A stretch of 64,000 nucleotides of DNA from Rossellomorea aquimaris (GCF_001877785.1 NZ_MINN01000139.1:1-64000); one strand, 5' to 3'. Positions 43,638 to 53,154 are shown, numbered from the stretch's first letter. A program made the numbers and translations. Notes: generated by a model from the sequence alone, not told the origin.

Positions 43638-45059
43638 TTAAAATCGGAAATAAATAAACGGATTGTATGTTGAGTTCACAAGTAAAATGGTCACCACGAC
43701 CAGGAACACCATATAGCCTGCATATTTGATTCCCTGGTAGGTGTTATCCATCAATCGGTTCCCGCCAATGATCCCAAGCGCCCAGCGATTCAGTGCAACG
43801 AATACCGGGGTACTGAAGATGATTCCGAGTAAGAACATGTACCAATTGTCATTCCAGACGATATGTGCCTGGGTATCTGCCAGGACATGCTGGTTGAACC
43901 CGAACATCGTCTGGATGAATTCAGAGGAATAACTGAAATTGTCCGCCCTGAAGAACACCCAGCCGATCATGACGAGTATCAGCACATACGCATGTTGAAG
44001 AGGAGCCCACAACTTGGATAATAATTTGCCGAGTCCAAGCCTTTCAAGGACAATCAGGAAGCCGTAATAGAAGCCCCATGCCATGAAGGTCCAGCTGGCT
44101 CCATGCCAGAACCCGGTGATGGTCCATACAATCAGGAGGTTCCGTATAGTCATGAATGTGCTCCCCCTGTTCCCTCCGAGAGGAATGTATACATAATCCT
44201 TGAACCATGTCCCGAGGGAAATATGCCATCTTCTCCAGAATTCCGCGATGCTTTTTGAAATATAAGGAAAGTTAAAGTTCTCTTCGAAATCGAATCCAAA
44301 CATCTTCCCTAACCCGATTGCCATATCACTGTAACCGGAAAAATCAAAGTAGATCTGCAGCGTGTAAGCAGCGATGCCGAGCCACGCAGTAGCGATACTC
44401 ATTCCACTTGGGTCCATGGCAAAAATGGTATCGGCAATTTCGCCAAAAGCATTTGCCAGGATGACCTTTTTGGAAAGACCGACAATAAAGCGGCGGATCC
44501 CTTCCGCTACTTTAGCATGTGTGGATATCCGGCTTTTGATTTGCTGTGCCACGGTATTGTAACGGACAATCGGACCAGCAACCAGCTGCGGGAATAGTGA
44601 GATATATAAAGTGAGGTCAAAGAAGCTCTTCTGGACCTCTGTATCTTTTCTGTAGACATCAATGATATAACTGATGGCCTGGAAGGTGAAAAACGAAATC
44701 CCGATCGGTAACGGGACACTTTCCGCATTGATATTCAGATTGAATGCCTGATTCATATTATCAATAAGGAAGTTGATATATTTATAGTATCCGAGAATAG
44801 CAAGGTTGCCGATAACGGCTAATGCTACCATGACCTTCTTAAGTTTTTGATCCTTGAAATAATCAATGGCGAGGCCAAAGACATAGTTCAGCAGGATGGA
44901 GAAGAGCATCAAGAAAACGTATTTAGGCTCTCCCCAGGCGTAGAAGACCAGACTGGCACAAATGAGGACAAAGTTTTTCAGTTCTTTTTTTGCTATAAAA
45001 TAAAAGAAAAGGACGACTGGCAGAAACATGAAAATAAATACTAAATTACTGAAAACCAT
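43638..45059 (-). CDS. MBOAT O-acyltransferase (AlgI/PatA/DltB-like)
   Basis: A 473-residue polytopic protein with the MBOAT catalytic His in TGFWHGASWTFMAWG, and the conserved SEFWRRWHISLGTWFKDYVYIPLGGN region. It exports acetyl groups across the membrane for O-acetylation of a wall polymer. ATG 45059 lies about 10 nt from AAAGGGAG; the upstream GTG frame has no site. It lies 15 nt from its DHHW partner. The target could be teichoic acid or peptidoglycan; the tagO neighbour favours the former. Confidence 0.87.
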   Translation of the reverse strand: MVFSNLVFIFMFLPVVLFFYFIAKKELKNFVLICASLVFYAWGEPKYVFLMLFSILLNYVFGLAIDYFKDQKLKKVMVALAVIGNLAILGYYKYINFLIDNMNQAFNLNINAESVPLPIGISFFTFQAISYIIDVYRKDTEVQKSFFDLTLYISLFPQLVAGPIVRYNTVAQQIKSRISTHAKVAEGIRRFIVGLSKKVILANAFGEIADTIFAMDPSGMSIATAWLGIAAYTLQIYFDFSGYSDMAIGLGKMFGFDFEENFNFPYISKSIAEFWRRWHISLGTWFKDYVYIPLGGNRGSTFMTIRNLLIVWTITGFWHGASWTFMAWGFYYGFLIVLERLGLGKLLSKLWAPLQHAYVLILVMIGWVFFRADNFSYSSEFIQTMFGFNQHVLADTQAHIVWNDNWYMFLLGIIFSTPVFVALNRWALGIIGGNRLMDNTYQGIKYAGYMVFLVVVTILLVNSTYNPFIYFRF

Positions 45060-45223
45060 TAATTTCTTTCTCCCTTTTTTTAGTCTATTCACCGTTGAAA
45101 TATCGAAATTTATAAACCAAAATAAATTCTAACACATTGAAAGGAGAAAGCTATAAAATATTTTGAATTTGTAACAAAATGTAATATTCTATCTGACTTT
45201 GTCGAATGTTTTTCACAAATAAA

Positions 45224-45253
45224 AAAGCAGGGAAACATATCGTCCCCTGCTTT
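45224..45253 (-). terminator. tagO terminator
   Basis: AAAGCAGGG and CCCTGCTTT, with TTTTTTATTTG after the stem on the minus strand. It separates tagO from the MBOAT gene. Confidence 0.9.
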
Positions 45254-45259
45254 CCAGAT

Positions 45260-46306
45260 TTATTTTCTTGTGCCGCGCGCCTTGACAAACTTCAATAGCG
45301 GCTGATAATTCGAGTTGACAAGCCCGATGCTTTCGATGAAAACTTCAATGGCAACGAGCAGGATCGCTATGACGATAAGGCCGCCCCACACGGTCGACAT
45401 CGAGAAAATGATGGCTGCCAGGCTGAACATGGCCGCAATCGCATAGATCAGGATGACGGTCTGCTTATGAGTGAACCCAAGCCGCAGCAGGCAGTGATGC
45501 AGATGGGATTTATCAGGCGCAGATATCGGCGTCTTATTGATCTTCCTTCGAAGGATGGCGAAGAACGTGTCCGAAATCGGCACTCCCAAAATGATCAATG
45601 GGATGATGAGTGAGATCATCGTTACGTTCTTGAATCCAAGCATGGAAAGCACCGCGATCATGTACCCCAGGAACAGCGCCCCGGTATCACCCATGAAGAT
45701 CTTTGCCGGGTGAAAGTTGAAGTACAGAAAGCCAAGCGTGCTCACCAGCAGGATCAAAGCCATCGTCATCACGAAAGCATCGCCTTTCATGACTGCCATG
45801 AATCCGATCGTCGCAAGTGCTATCGTGGAGACACCTGCAGCCAGACCATCAAGGCCGTCGATGAAATTGATTGCATTCGTGATCGCCACAATCCAGATGA
45901 TCGTGATCGGAATGCTGAACATCCCGAATTCAAGTTGTCCGCCGAATGGAAGGTTGATGAATTCAATCTGAACGCCGCCCAGTACAACGATGAAAGCAGC
46001 GACCAGCTGTCCAATGAATTTAAAACGCGGCGCCAATTCAAAGATATCATCCGCCATTCCCGTAAGGAGGATCACCATGCTCCCAAGGATGATGGGCCAT
46101 ACAGATGGATCCTCCGGGCGCAGTATCAAAAATCCAATGATGAATCCGATGAAGATCGCCAGCCCTCCGAGGCGCGGCATGATCTTCTGATGTACCTTCC
46201 GGTGATTGGGCTTGTCGGTGGCCCCTATTTTATAAGCAAGTTTTTTGACAAATGGTGTCGAGACCAGCGTCAACAAAAAACAAATGATTAAGGTCGTAAT
46301 TAACAT
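45260..46306 (-). CDS. tagO: Undecaprenyl-phosphate GlcNAc-1-phosphate transferase
   Basis: A 348-residue polyprenyl-phosphate transferase with about eleven helices and the conserved MADD (GMADDIFEL), NAINFIDGLDGLAAG, MGDTGALFLGY and cytoplasmic HLHH (DKSHLHHCLLRLG) motifs. It starts teichoic acid linkage units by forming Und-PP-GlcNAc. ATG 46306 is about 8 nt from GAGGTG. Downstream of tagA and a GT4 gene on the same strand. Confidence 0.92.
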   Translation of the reverse strand: MLITTLIICFLLTLVSTPFVKKLAYKIGATDKPNHRKVHQKIMPRLGGLAIFIGFIIGFLILRPEDPSVWPIILGSMVILLTGMADDIFELAPRFKFIGQLVAAFIVVLGGVQIEFINLPFGGQLEFGMFSIPITIIWIVAITNAINFIDGLDGLAAGVSTIALATIGFMAVMKGDAFVMTMALILLVSTLGFLYFNFHPAKIFMGDTGALFLGYMIAVLSMLGFKNVTMISLIIPLIILGVPISDTFFAILRRKINKTPISAPDKSHLHHCLLRLGFTHKQTVILIYAIAAMFSLAAIIFSMSTVWGGLIVIAILLVAIEVFIESIGLVNSNYQPLLKFVKARGTRK

Positions 46307-46374
46307 AATTGTCACACCTCTTGTAATTAAGTTACCCGTTGCCGCGCTTAGGGAAACAGGTAATTAATACATGG

Positions 46375-47484
46375 TCAATTTAGTAACTTCAAATATACAT
46401 TATAAACGTTATTGGCGAATTGCTCTATAGAAAAATGTCTTTTGCTGTAACTTTCTAACTTTCTGCCCATGCCGGAAAGTTGTCCGGATGCTTTTAAATT
46501 CATAGCGGACTGGATTCTGCCGGCCAGTGCATCTGCATCTTCCACAGGGATGATCCACCCATACCGGTCATCCGGTATGAGCTTATCTACCCCGCCGACA
46601 TCGGTGGTGATGACAGGCACACCTGCCCGGGCAGCCTCCAGCAGGACGAGAGGGAAGCTTTCGCTGTATGAGGTGAGCATTGCTATATCAGCTGCAGGGT
46701 AGATCTTTTCTACATCATTCCGGTGTCCCAGGAATTTCACAGTATCATCCAATCCATGTTGAATGGCGAATGTCTTTAATTCCTCTCTTTGCTGTCCATC
46801 ACCGACCAGCAGGAGTTTCACTTTACTGCCATGAACCCTTTTCAGCTTTTCCATAGCCTGAAGGGCCATTTTATGTCCCTTGACCGGTTCAAGCCTTGCA
46901 ACCATTATAATGATAAAGTCTTCCCCGGAAAGTCCAAGTTCTTCTCTGCTATAAGGATTTTCCAGCTCCTTTTCGAAATCGATTCCATTTAAGATTGTAG
47001 ATACCCTATTTGATGGAATATCGAAACCTGTCGTCAGGATTTTTTTGAAACGGTCCGAAATGGCTAACAGATGATCTGCTTTTTTCAGCGCTTTTTTGTT
47101 GGCTGAAGTATAAAACCTTCCTATGGCGCCTTTTCCCATAAAATCATCCCGGGGATCACTGTGGACTGTTGCCAGCCATTTCACATCGGCTACCGTACGG
47201 ATCAGCGCCCCATAGCAATTTGCTCTGGCTCCATGTGTATGGATGAGATCGATTTTATTTTTTTTGATGAACCGGGTGATCTTCCTTACGACCGATAAGT
47301 CAAACCTGGAGCGCTGATGGAACAACACCGTTTGTACGCCCGACTCCTTTGCCCTTTCGTACATTTCTCCTGTTTCAAACACACCCAGATAAAAATCGGA
47401 GCGATTTAACTCGTTCAATAGTGAAAGGATATGAAACATGCCTCCGCCGGTTTCATTTCCGGCATTCAGATGTAAAACCTTCAT
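46375..47484 (-). CDS. GT4-family glycosyltransferase between tagA and tagO
   Basis: A 369-residue GT-B enzyme: VLHLNAGNETGGGMFH at the N-terminus (donor loop Gly cluster), HTHGARANCYG, MVARLEPVKGH, LVGDGQQREEL and SYSESFPLVLLEAARAGVPVI at the C-terminus. The acceptor may be Und-PP-GlcNAc from TagO, which would make it an alternative linkage or glycan-priming enzyme; not determinable from sequence. AAAGGA precedes the ATG. Confidence 0.82.
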   Translation of the reverse strand: MKVLHLNAGNETGGGMFHILSLLNELNRSDFYLGVFETGEMYERAKESGVQTVLFHQRSRFDLSVVRKITRFIKKNKIDLIHTHGARANCYGALIRTVADVKWLATVHSDPRDDFMGKGAIGRFYTSANKKALKKADHLLAISDRFKKILTTGFDIPSNRVSTILNGIDFEKELENPYSREELGLSGEDFIIIMVARLEPVKGHKMALQAMEKLKRVHGSKVKLLLVGDGQQREELKTFAIQHGLDDTVKFLGHRNDVEKIYPAADIAMLTSYSESFPLVLLEAARAGVPVITTDVGGVDKLIPDDRYGWIIPVEDADALAGRIQSAMNLKASGQLSGMGRKLESYSKRHFSIEQFANNVYNVYLKLLN

Positions 47485-47517
47485 AAATAAAATCCTTTCT
47501 GTTTAAGATAAGTTAAT

Positions 47518-48246
47518 CTAACCCCGGGTTCTCATGACTTGGATAAGAAACTGCGGCAAAACGAGCATCCGCCTCCATCGGGACGGCTGCTGCATCAGAC
47601 GGTAGAACCACTCCAGATGGATTTTCTGCCAAAACACAGGGGCTCTTTTCACATGGCCGGCAAGTACGTCGATACTGCCTCCCACTCCGATGAAGACCCC
47701 TTTATCGACTTTCTGGATATTTTGTTTAATCCACTGTTCCTGTCTTGGAAAACCGAGCGCTGCCAATATAAGGTCAGGCTTTGTCCGCTGAATTTCCTCC
47801 GTTATATGACCGTCGTTGTCATTGAAGTAGCCATGATGGTAACCTGCCAGTTTTAGGCCGGGGTATTCTGCGCGGATATTGGCAACTGCTTTATCAAGCA
47901 CCTCAGGTTTTGCACCCACTATGTAGACACTGAGTCCATGTTTGTGCCCAAGCTCCAGGAGCTCCTTCATCAATTCAAATCCGGGCACTCTTTCTTTAAG
48001 AGGCTTTTTCTTCATCTTCGAGGCAATGACCACTCCGATGCCGTCCGGCACAATGAAATCCGCCTTGCTTAACGTATAGAAATAATCCCGGTCCTTTTGC
48101 GCCTGCATCACAATCTCCGGATTGGCCGTCACGATGAATCCTTTTTTCCCCTCTTTAAGATATTGATGAAAGACGTCATTTACCACTTCATTTTTTGTTT
48201 TATTGATAAAAGGGATATCTAAAATGTGTACATATTGCTTCTCCAT
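47518..48246 (-). CDS. tagA: WecG/TagA/CpsF N-acetylmannosaminyltransferase
   Basis: A 242-residue GT26 enzyme with TANPEIVMQAQKD, ADFIVPDGIGVV, VYIVGAKPEV, LAALGFPRQEQWI and GVGGSIDVLAGHVKRAP. It adds ManNAc to Und-PP-GlcNAc to complete the disaccharide linkage unit of wall teichoic acid. ATG 48246 follows GAAAGGTAG; longer frames to 48285 are unlikely. First gene of the tagO group. Confidence 0.9.
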   Translation of the reverse strand: MEKQYVHILDIPFINKTKNEVVNDVFHQYLKEGKKGFIVTANPEIVMQAQKDRDYFYTLSKADFIVPDGIGVVIASKMKKKPLKERVPGFELMKELLELGHKHGLSVYIVGAKPEVLDKAVANIRAEYPGLKLAGYHHGYFNDNDGHITEEIQRTKPDLILAALGFPRQEQWIKQNIQKVDKGVFIGVGGSIDVLAGHVKRAPVFWQKIHLEWFYRLMQQPSRWRRMLVLPQFLIQVMRTRG

Positions 48247-48552
48247 CACTTCTACTACCTTTCGACGATAAACTTTATTTTCCATTCTATCTCAGTCGCG
48301 CCCATACTGAAATAGCTATTCAGTTAAAAATGTTTACAGTACAATGACATCCATCATCTGATCATTTTTAGAGGAATTTCCGTTCGACATCTATAATAAA
48401 ATAAAAAAGACGGCCTTCAATCGTTGTCATCGATTCTTCATCGTTTCTTTATGAATCTTTACAAAACCTTAAATATAACTATAAATTTCTTTATTAAGCT
48501 AATACTAGAGTTAACCTTTTCACGAAAGCATCATCAGGAAGGTGGTATTTTT

Positions 48553-50034
48553 TTGCTGACCAGAAACCGGAGGATCCTTCTTCTCATCGTCATCGGGGTG
48601 TTGGTTCCGCTGCTCATTCAACATCCGATCGCCGCGTACCTTTGTACGCTTGCCGTTCTCGCACTCATTTTTAAAGATAAAGTGAGCGGTGTTCTTTTCT
48701 TATTTGTATACTTCCCATTACGGCCATTTTTAATAGAAGTAAATGGCGGACTGAAGCTTACCGGTGATATCGTCATCCTGCTTCTCTTTTTATTGACCCT
48801 TGTACATATGTTCAGGAACCCGGGAAGCATTGGGAGAAAATATGCGTTTACCCTGGCTTTCATAGGGTTCTGTTTGACCGGTACGATCGCTGCCTTCGTG
48901 ACAGGAGTCGGGCTGCCGGCCATCGTTTTTCAAAACAGAGCATTCATCATTACGTTCCTCTTGATATTCATTGCTGCTGAACTTGACGTTTCCAGGGAAG
49001 ATGTCCGGAGATTTCTGTGGATCACGATCATTACGGGAGCTGTCTTGTCTATTCACGGCCTGTTTGAATTCATCGGGCATCGTACCGTGCTTGTCCCCCA
49101 GGCCTGGGAAGAGTGGAATCTTTCCTCTGTCAACGAGATGAGGGTGTACGGATTGACCGCGAACCCGAATGTTCTCGGGACGTATCTTTCGATTTGCCTG
49201 TTTGCTTCCCTGTACGTGTGGCAGACTTCAGAGAAGTACAAAGCTTGGCTGATCTCTGCCTCGATCCTGATGCTCGGTGTCTTATGCCTGACCTTCTCAC
49301 GCGGGTCGATCCTTGCTTTCGGCCTCGCTTATGCTCTCTACTTTTTATTGACAAGAAATTGGAGGCTGGCCGTAAAGCTGATCATTACGGCTGTGGCCGG
49401 GCTTGCCATCATTTATTATCCGGCCAATATGGCAAGGGATTATGCTGCGGCAGGAATCGGGGATCATTCGAATGGATCGCATGAAGCTCCTGACAAGACT
49501 GTAAAAGAAGAAAAGAAACCGGTGCCGGATTCGAGGACCTCTTCTACTTTTTCAAAACGCTTCAAAGAAATGTTCTCGGATGAAATCATCCAGAAGAGTT
49601 CCGAATGGGGGCGGCTGTATGTGGTCTTCAAGGGGCTCGAAATCTATATGGAACACCCTGTCATCGGGACCGGATTCGGGACTTACGGGGACTCGGCCAC
49701 GCTGAGCTACGGCTCTCCTATTGCAGAAGAATACAAGCTTCCGGCCAGGATGTACTCAGACAATCAATACATCCAGCTCCTGGTCGAGACCGGTACGATC
49801 GGGACCATTCTCGTGTTGGCATTTGCAGTGTCAATCATCAGGAAATGCTGGAAAGACAGGAGGCACCCGCTCACCCCCGTCCTCTTTTCATTCCTGATTG
49901 CGATCCTGGCGATGGCACTCTTTTATAATGTGCTGGAGGAAAAGATTTTGACCCTTTATTTTTATGCTGCACTGGGGTACTTTTTACGGGAAGGCGCAAT
50001 GAAAAAGCTTGACTCAAACGGAAAGCTGGGATAG
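48553..50034 (+). CDS. O-antigen ligase/polymerase-like membrane protein (Wzy)
   Basis: A 493-residue polytopic protein with the Wzy_C region: NPNVLGTYLSI, LTFSRGSILAFGLAY, a large hydrophilic loop (about 325-385) and HPVIGTGFGTYGDSA, DNQYIQLLVETG. The start is TTG 48553 with GAAGGTGG about 8 nt upstream, because upstream starts lack sites. It heads a three-gene operon with a flippase and a GT4 enzyme, pointing to a second polymer besides the eps one. Confidence 0.83.
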   Translation: MLTRNRRILLLIVIGVLVPLLIQHPIAAYLCTLAVLALIFKDKVSGVLFLFVYFPLRPFLIEVNGGLKLTGDIVILLLFLLTLVHMFRNPGSIGRKYAFTLAFIGFCLTGTIAAFVTGVGLPAIVFQNRAFIITFLLIFIAAELDVSREDVRRFLWITIITGAVLSIHGLFEFIGHRTVLVPQAWEEWNLSSVNEMRVYGLTANPNVLGTYLSICLFASLYVWQTSEKYKAWLISASILMLGVLCLTFSRGSILAFGLAYALYFLLTRNWRLAVKLIITAVAGLAIIYYPANMARDYAAAGIGDHSNGSHEAPDKTVKEEKKPVPDSRTSSTFSKRFKEMFSDEIIQKSSEWGRLYVVFKGLEIYMEHPVIGTGFGTYGDSATLSYGSPIAEEYKLPARMYSDNQYIQLLVETGTIGTILVLAFAVSIIRKCWKDRRHPLTPVLFSFLIAILAMALFYNVLEEKILTLYFYAALGYFLREGAMKKLDSNGKLG

Positions 50035-50074
50035 CGTCTGACATACTAAATCAGTTGAAAAAATGAGGAATTAC

Positions 50075-51604
50075 ATGAAAGCATCCACCCTGATCAAATC
50101 AGTCGGCTTAGTCACCATCATATCGGGTATCGGCAAGCTTCTCGGCTTCGCCAGGGAAAGCATCATCGCGGCTTATTTCGGAACGTCCGATGCCGCCGAC
50201 GTCTTTTTCGTGGCGAGCCTTGTCCCGACGCTTCTTTTTACCGCCATCGGCACGGCCATCCAGGCGGGGATCATCCCGCTCTTCATGGAAGAGCGGAGCA
50301 AAAGCAAAGAACATGCGAGGGATTTGATGAGTCTCCTGGGAACCTTCCTGCTCGTCATCTCTGTCCTGTTCATCGGAGCCGCACTCCTATTCACCGAACC
50401 GCTGATTGCCATGATGGCGCCCGGTTTCAATGCCGAACAGTCGGCTTTGGCGGTGGAAATCACCCGGATCATGATTCCGAGCATGGTGTTCCTTACGCTG
50501 ACGTCGATCTCGACCGGGGTATTGAACGCCAATAAACAGTTCGTCCTGCCGGCGTTTTCCGCCACTGTCCAGAATATTGTCATCATCCTGGCGACCGTGC
50601 TGCTGGCATCGGCTTACGGAGTATACGGATTGTCAGTCGGGGTTCTGATCGGCGCCCTGGGTCAATTCCTGGTCCAATATCCTTCTTTTAAAAAGTCGGA
50701 TATCGGCTTCAATTTTCAGTTCAGGAAGAATAAAGAAAAAATTGTCAGGATCATGGTGCTCTTCTACCCGATCATCATCGCAGCCATCAGCGTCCAGCTG
50801 AACAGCCTCGTCGACCGCATGGTATCGACAGGGCTCGAAACAGGAAGCGTGTCCGCATTGAACTACGCCAACCGCCTGCTGTGGCTGCCGCTCAGCGTCA
50901 TCCTGACGCCGCTGATCACCGTCCTCTATCCGTCGATCGTGGAAGGCGCTTTGGAGAGCTATAAGAAGTTTTTCAGTATCATTCAGCGCGGTGCGTCACT
51001 CATTATTTTTGCCAGCATCCCGTTTATGATCCTGATGGTCATTTCAGGGGACAACCTGATCCAGCTCGCCTTTCAGCGCGGTGAATTCAGCAGTGAGGCG
51101 ACCGATATCACGAACCAGGCATTACTGTTCTACGCAGCCGGCCTTGTCTTCTTTGCCTTAAGGGATTTCTTGATGAACGGGTTTTATGCGTTGAAGAAGA
51201 CGAAATTCGCCATGTATTCATGCCTGGGGGCAGTGGCGGTTAACATTGTTTTAAGCGTGCTGCTGTCCAAGGTGATGGCGGTAGGCGGGATCGCGCTCGC
51301 CTCCAGCATTTCGATGCTGATCCAGTGTGTAGTATTATTCGGCTATCTGCTGCGCCGGCATCATGCTGATGCGGGGTACCGGAATGGTTTTGTGAAAGAA
51401 ACATTCAAGATCCTGTCCATCGCTGTGCTGGTTTCCTGCGGTGCCATTCTCGCAGAGAATTTGATGCCCGGCGGATGGAATGTTCTGATTGAGACAATCG
51501 TTCTTACCCTGCTCATCTTCGGCCTCTACCTGGCCCTGTCACTTGCACTTAAGGTACATACCGTGAAGCCATTGGTCCAAAAGCTTACAAAAAGGAGTTT
51601 TTAA
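50075..51604 (+). CDS. murJ: MviN/MurJ-family lipid flippase
   Basis: A 509-residue MOP-superfamily transporter with about fourteen helices. The MurJ hallmarks are visible: GKLLGFARESIIAAYFGTSDAADVFFVA at the N-terminus, APGF after helix 3, and NRLLWLPLSVI with PSIVE. ATG 50075 follows GAGGAATTAC. Its place between a Wzy-like gene and a GT4 gene suggests it may flip the local glycan unit rather than, or besides, lipid II. Confidence 0.85.
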   Translation: MKASTLIKSVGLVTIISGIGKLLGFARESIIAAYFGTSDAADVFFVASLVPTLLFTAIGTAIQAGIIPLFMEERSKSKEHARDLMSLLGTFLLVISVLFIGAALLFTEPLIAMMAPGFNAEQSALAVEITRIMIPSMVFLTLTSISTGVLNANKQFVLPAFSATVQNIVIILATVLLASAYGVYGLSVGVLIGALGQFLVQYPSFKKSDIGFNFQFRKNKEKIVRIMVLFYPIIIAAISVQLNSLVDRMVSTGLETGSVSALNYANRLLWLPLSVILTPLITVLYPSIVEGALESYKKFFSIIQRGASLIIFASIPFMILMVISGDNLIQLAFQRGEFSSEATDITNQALLFYAAGLVFFALRDFLMNGFYALKKTKFAMYSCLGAVAVNIVLSVLLSKVMAVGGIALASSISMLIQCVVLFGYLLRRHHADAGYRNGFVKETFKILSIAVLVSCGAILAENLMPGGWNVLIETIVLTLLIFGLYLALSLALKVHTVKPLVQKLTKRSF

Positions 51605-51605
51605 T

Positions 51606-52793
51606 ATGAACATATTGATCACGACCATCTTTGATTACCCGCATGAAGGCGGACTCTCCACCCATGTAGCGACACTTAAGAACGGACTGGAAGCAAGGGG
51701 CCATAATGTGGACGTGCTGTCCTTCTCCCAGCTTAACCCGCTGCTCAGAAAAGCGTATGCGCAGGCACCGGGATTCATCGCAAGCAAGTTCAAGCCGGGA
51801 TCCGGGCAGCTGATGAACGACGAAAACCGGATGACATTGATCCGCAAACAGCTCGAACGGATGAAGAACGATTATGATGTCATCAACTCACAGGATGTCT
51901 ACGCCACCCTGGCAGCCGAATCTTCTGGCCTGCCGGTCGTTGAAACCGTACATGGCTATTACTCCTACGAAGCCATAAGCAGAGGTGCGATCAAAGAAGG
52001 CAGCAAAGAAGACCTTGTGATCAGGGAAAAGGAAAAGAAAGCCTACACCCTTGCATCCCGCGTCGTGACAGTGGACCAGAGGATCAAGGACTATGTATAC
52101 AAAATTGCCGGAGTGAGCGCCACAGCCATCAGGAATTTCATCGATGTGGAAGATTTCAATCCGCTCAAGCTGGACCTTTCGGGCATCCGTAAAGAATTCG
52201 GCATCCCCGAAGATAAGAAGATGCTGTTCGTACCCCGGAGGATGACGGAGAAGAACGGGGTCATCTATCCGACACTTGCCCTTCGCAAGGTCCTCGATAA
52301 ACATCCGGATACTGTCCTTGTCTATGCGGGGACAGGCGAGCAGATGCCTGCCATCAAGGAAGAAGTAGCCAAACAGGGACTGGGAGACAATGTCATGCTG
52401 CTGGGCACGGTCGCACATGAAAAAATGAAGTATCTGTACGGAGTCGCAGACGTTGTCCTCGTCCCTAGCATCCATTCGTACGGTGTCGAAGAAGCCACTT
52501 CCATCTCCGCCTTGGAAGCAATGGGCTCTTCATCACCTGTCATAGCAGGGGCAGTCGGCGGCCTGAAGGAAATCATCGCGGATCATGAAGACGGGATTTT
52601 GGTGCAGGAACGTGATACGGACGCTTTATCAAATGCCATCATTGAGGTGTTGGACTCACCCGGGCTCGGTGATCAGCTTGCCCTGAGTGCCCGCAGGAAG
52701 ATTGAACGGGAGTATTCGCATTTGTTTGCAGCGGAGAAGTACGAGCAGATTTATCATGAGGCGATCAATGATCAGCGGGTGAAGGTGGAGTAG
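51606..52793 (+). CDS. GT4-family glycosyltransferase
   Basis: A 395-residue GT-B enzyme: TTIFDYPHEGGLSTHVATL (nucleotide loop), ETVHGYYSYEA, FVPRRMTEKNGV, VYAGTGEQ and EEATSISALEAMGSSSPVIAGAVGG. AAAGGAG overlaps the end of the flippase gene, so the two are coupled. The stop at 52793 is followed by array B. Confidence 0.83.
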   Translation: MNILITTIFDYPHEGGLSTHVATLKNGLEARGHNVDVLSFSQLNPLLRKAYAQAPGFIASKFKPGSGQLMNDENRMTLIRKQLERMKNDYDVINSQDVYATLAAESSGLPVVETVHGYYSYEAISRGAIKEGSKEDLVIREKEKKAYTLASRVVTVDQRIKDYVYKIAGVSATAIRNFIDVEDFNPLKLDLSGIRKEFGIPEDKKMLFVPRRMTEKNGVIYPTLALRKVLDKHPDTVLVYAGTGEQMPAIKEEVAKQGLGDNVMLLGTVAHEKMKYLYGVADVVLVPSIHSYGVEEATSISALEAMGSSSPVIAGAVGGLKEIIADHEDGILVQERDTDALSNAIIEVLDSPGLGDQLALSARRKIEREYSHLFAAEKYEQIYHEAINDQRVKVE

Positions 52794-52830
52794 TTGCTGT
52801 TGGGGTGTTGGGGTGGGGGTGTCGGGGTTG

Positions 52831-53127
52831 TTGTACCTGGTACAGGTGGGATAGATTGTACCAGGTACATTGGCCGCGTTTTGTACCTGGTACATCGACG
52901 TTGGATTGTACCTGGTACATTTGTGTTGATTTGTACCAGGTACACAGAACTTATTTTGTACCTGGTACCATCCCCGTAATTTGAGCCAGGGTTATTTCTG
53001 GGTTTTTGAGCCAGGGTCAATTGTTGTTTTTTGAGCCTGGCTCAACCTTGGCATTCTGAGCCTGGCTCAACCTCATCTCCCCCCTCCTGCTGTGTCAGGC
53101 ACAATCCCACCTCTCTGTTCCAGGCAC
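52831..53127. repeat. Array B: 10+2 palindromic words at exactly 25-nt spacing
   Basis: Words of the form TGNNCC-W-GGNNCA start at 52831, 52856, 52881, 52906, 52931, 52956, 52981, 53006, 53031 and 53056, each exactly 25 nt after the last. Two degenerate ones begin at 53090 and 53115, again 25 apart. The first six are TTGTACCTGGTACA or TTGTACCAGGTACA, the next four TTGAGCCWGG with CTCAA or decayed right halves, then TGTGTCAGGCACA and TGTTCCAGGCACC. The 11-nt spacers are unrelated. It lies between convergent GT4 and gpsA genes and encodes nothing. Confidence 0.92.
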
Positions 53128-53154
53128 CACCCCCTATACCCAACTCCACCCCAA

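Noticed and set aside
52831..53127. CRISPR array or clustered Rho-independent hairpins
   Set aside because: Palindromes are too short with a 1-nt centre for stable hairpins, the words change along the array, and the spacers are 11 nt.
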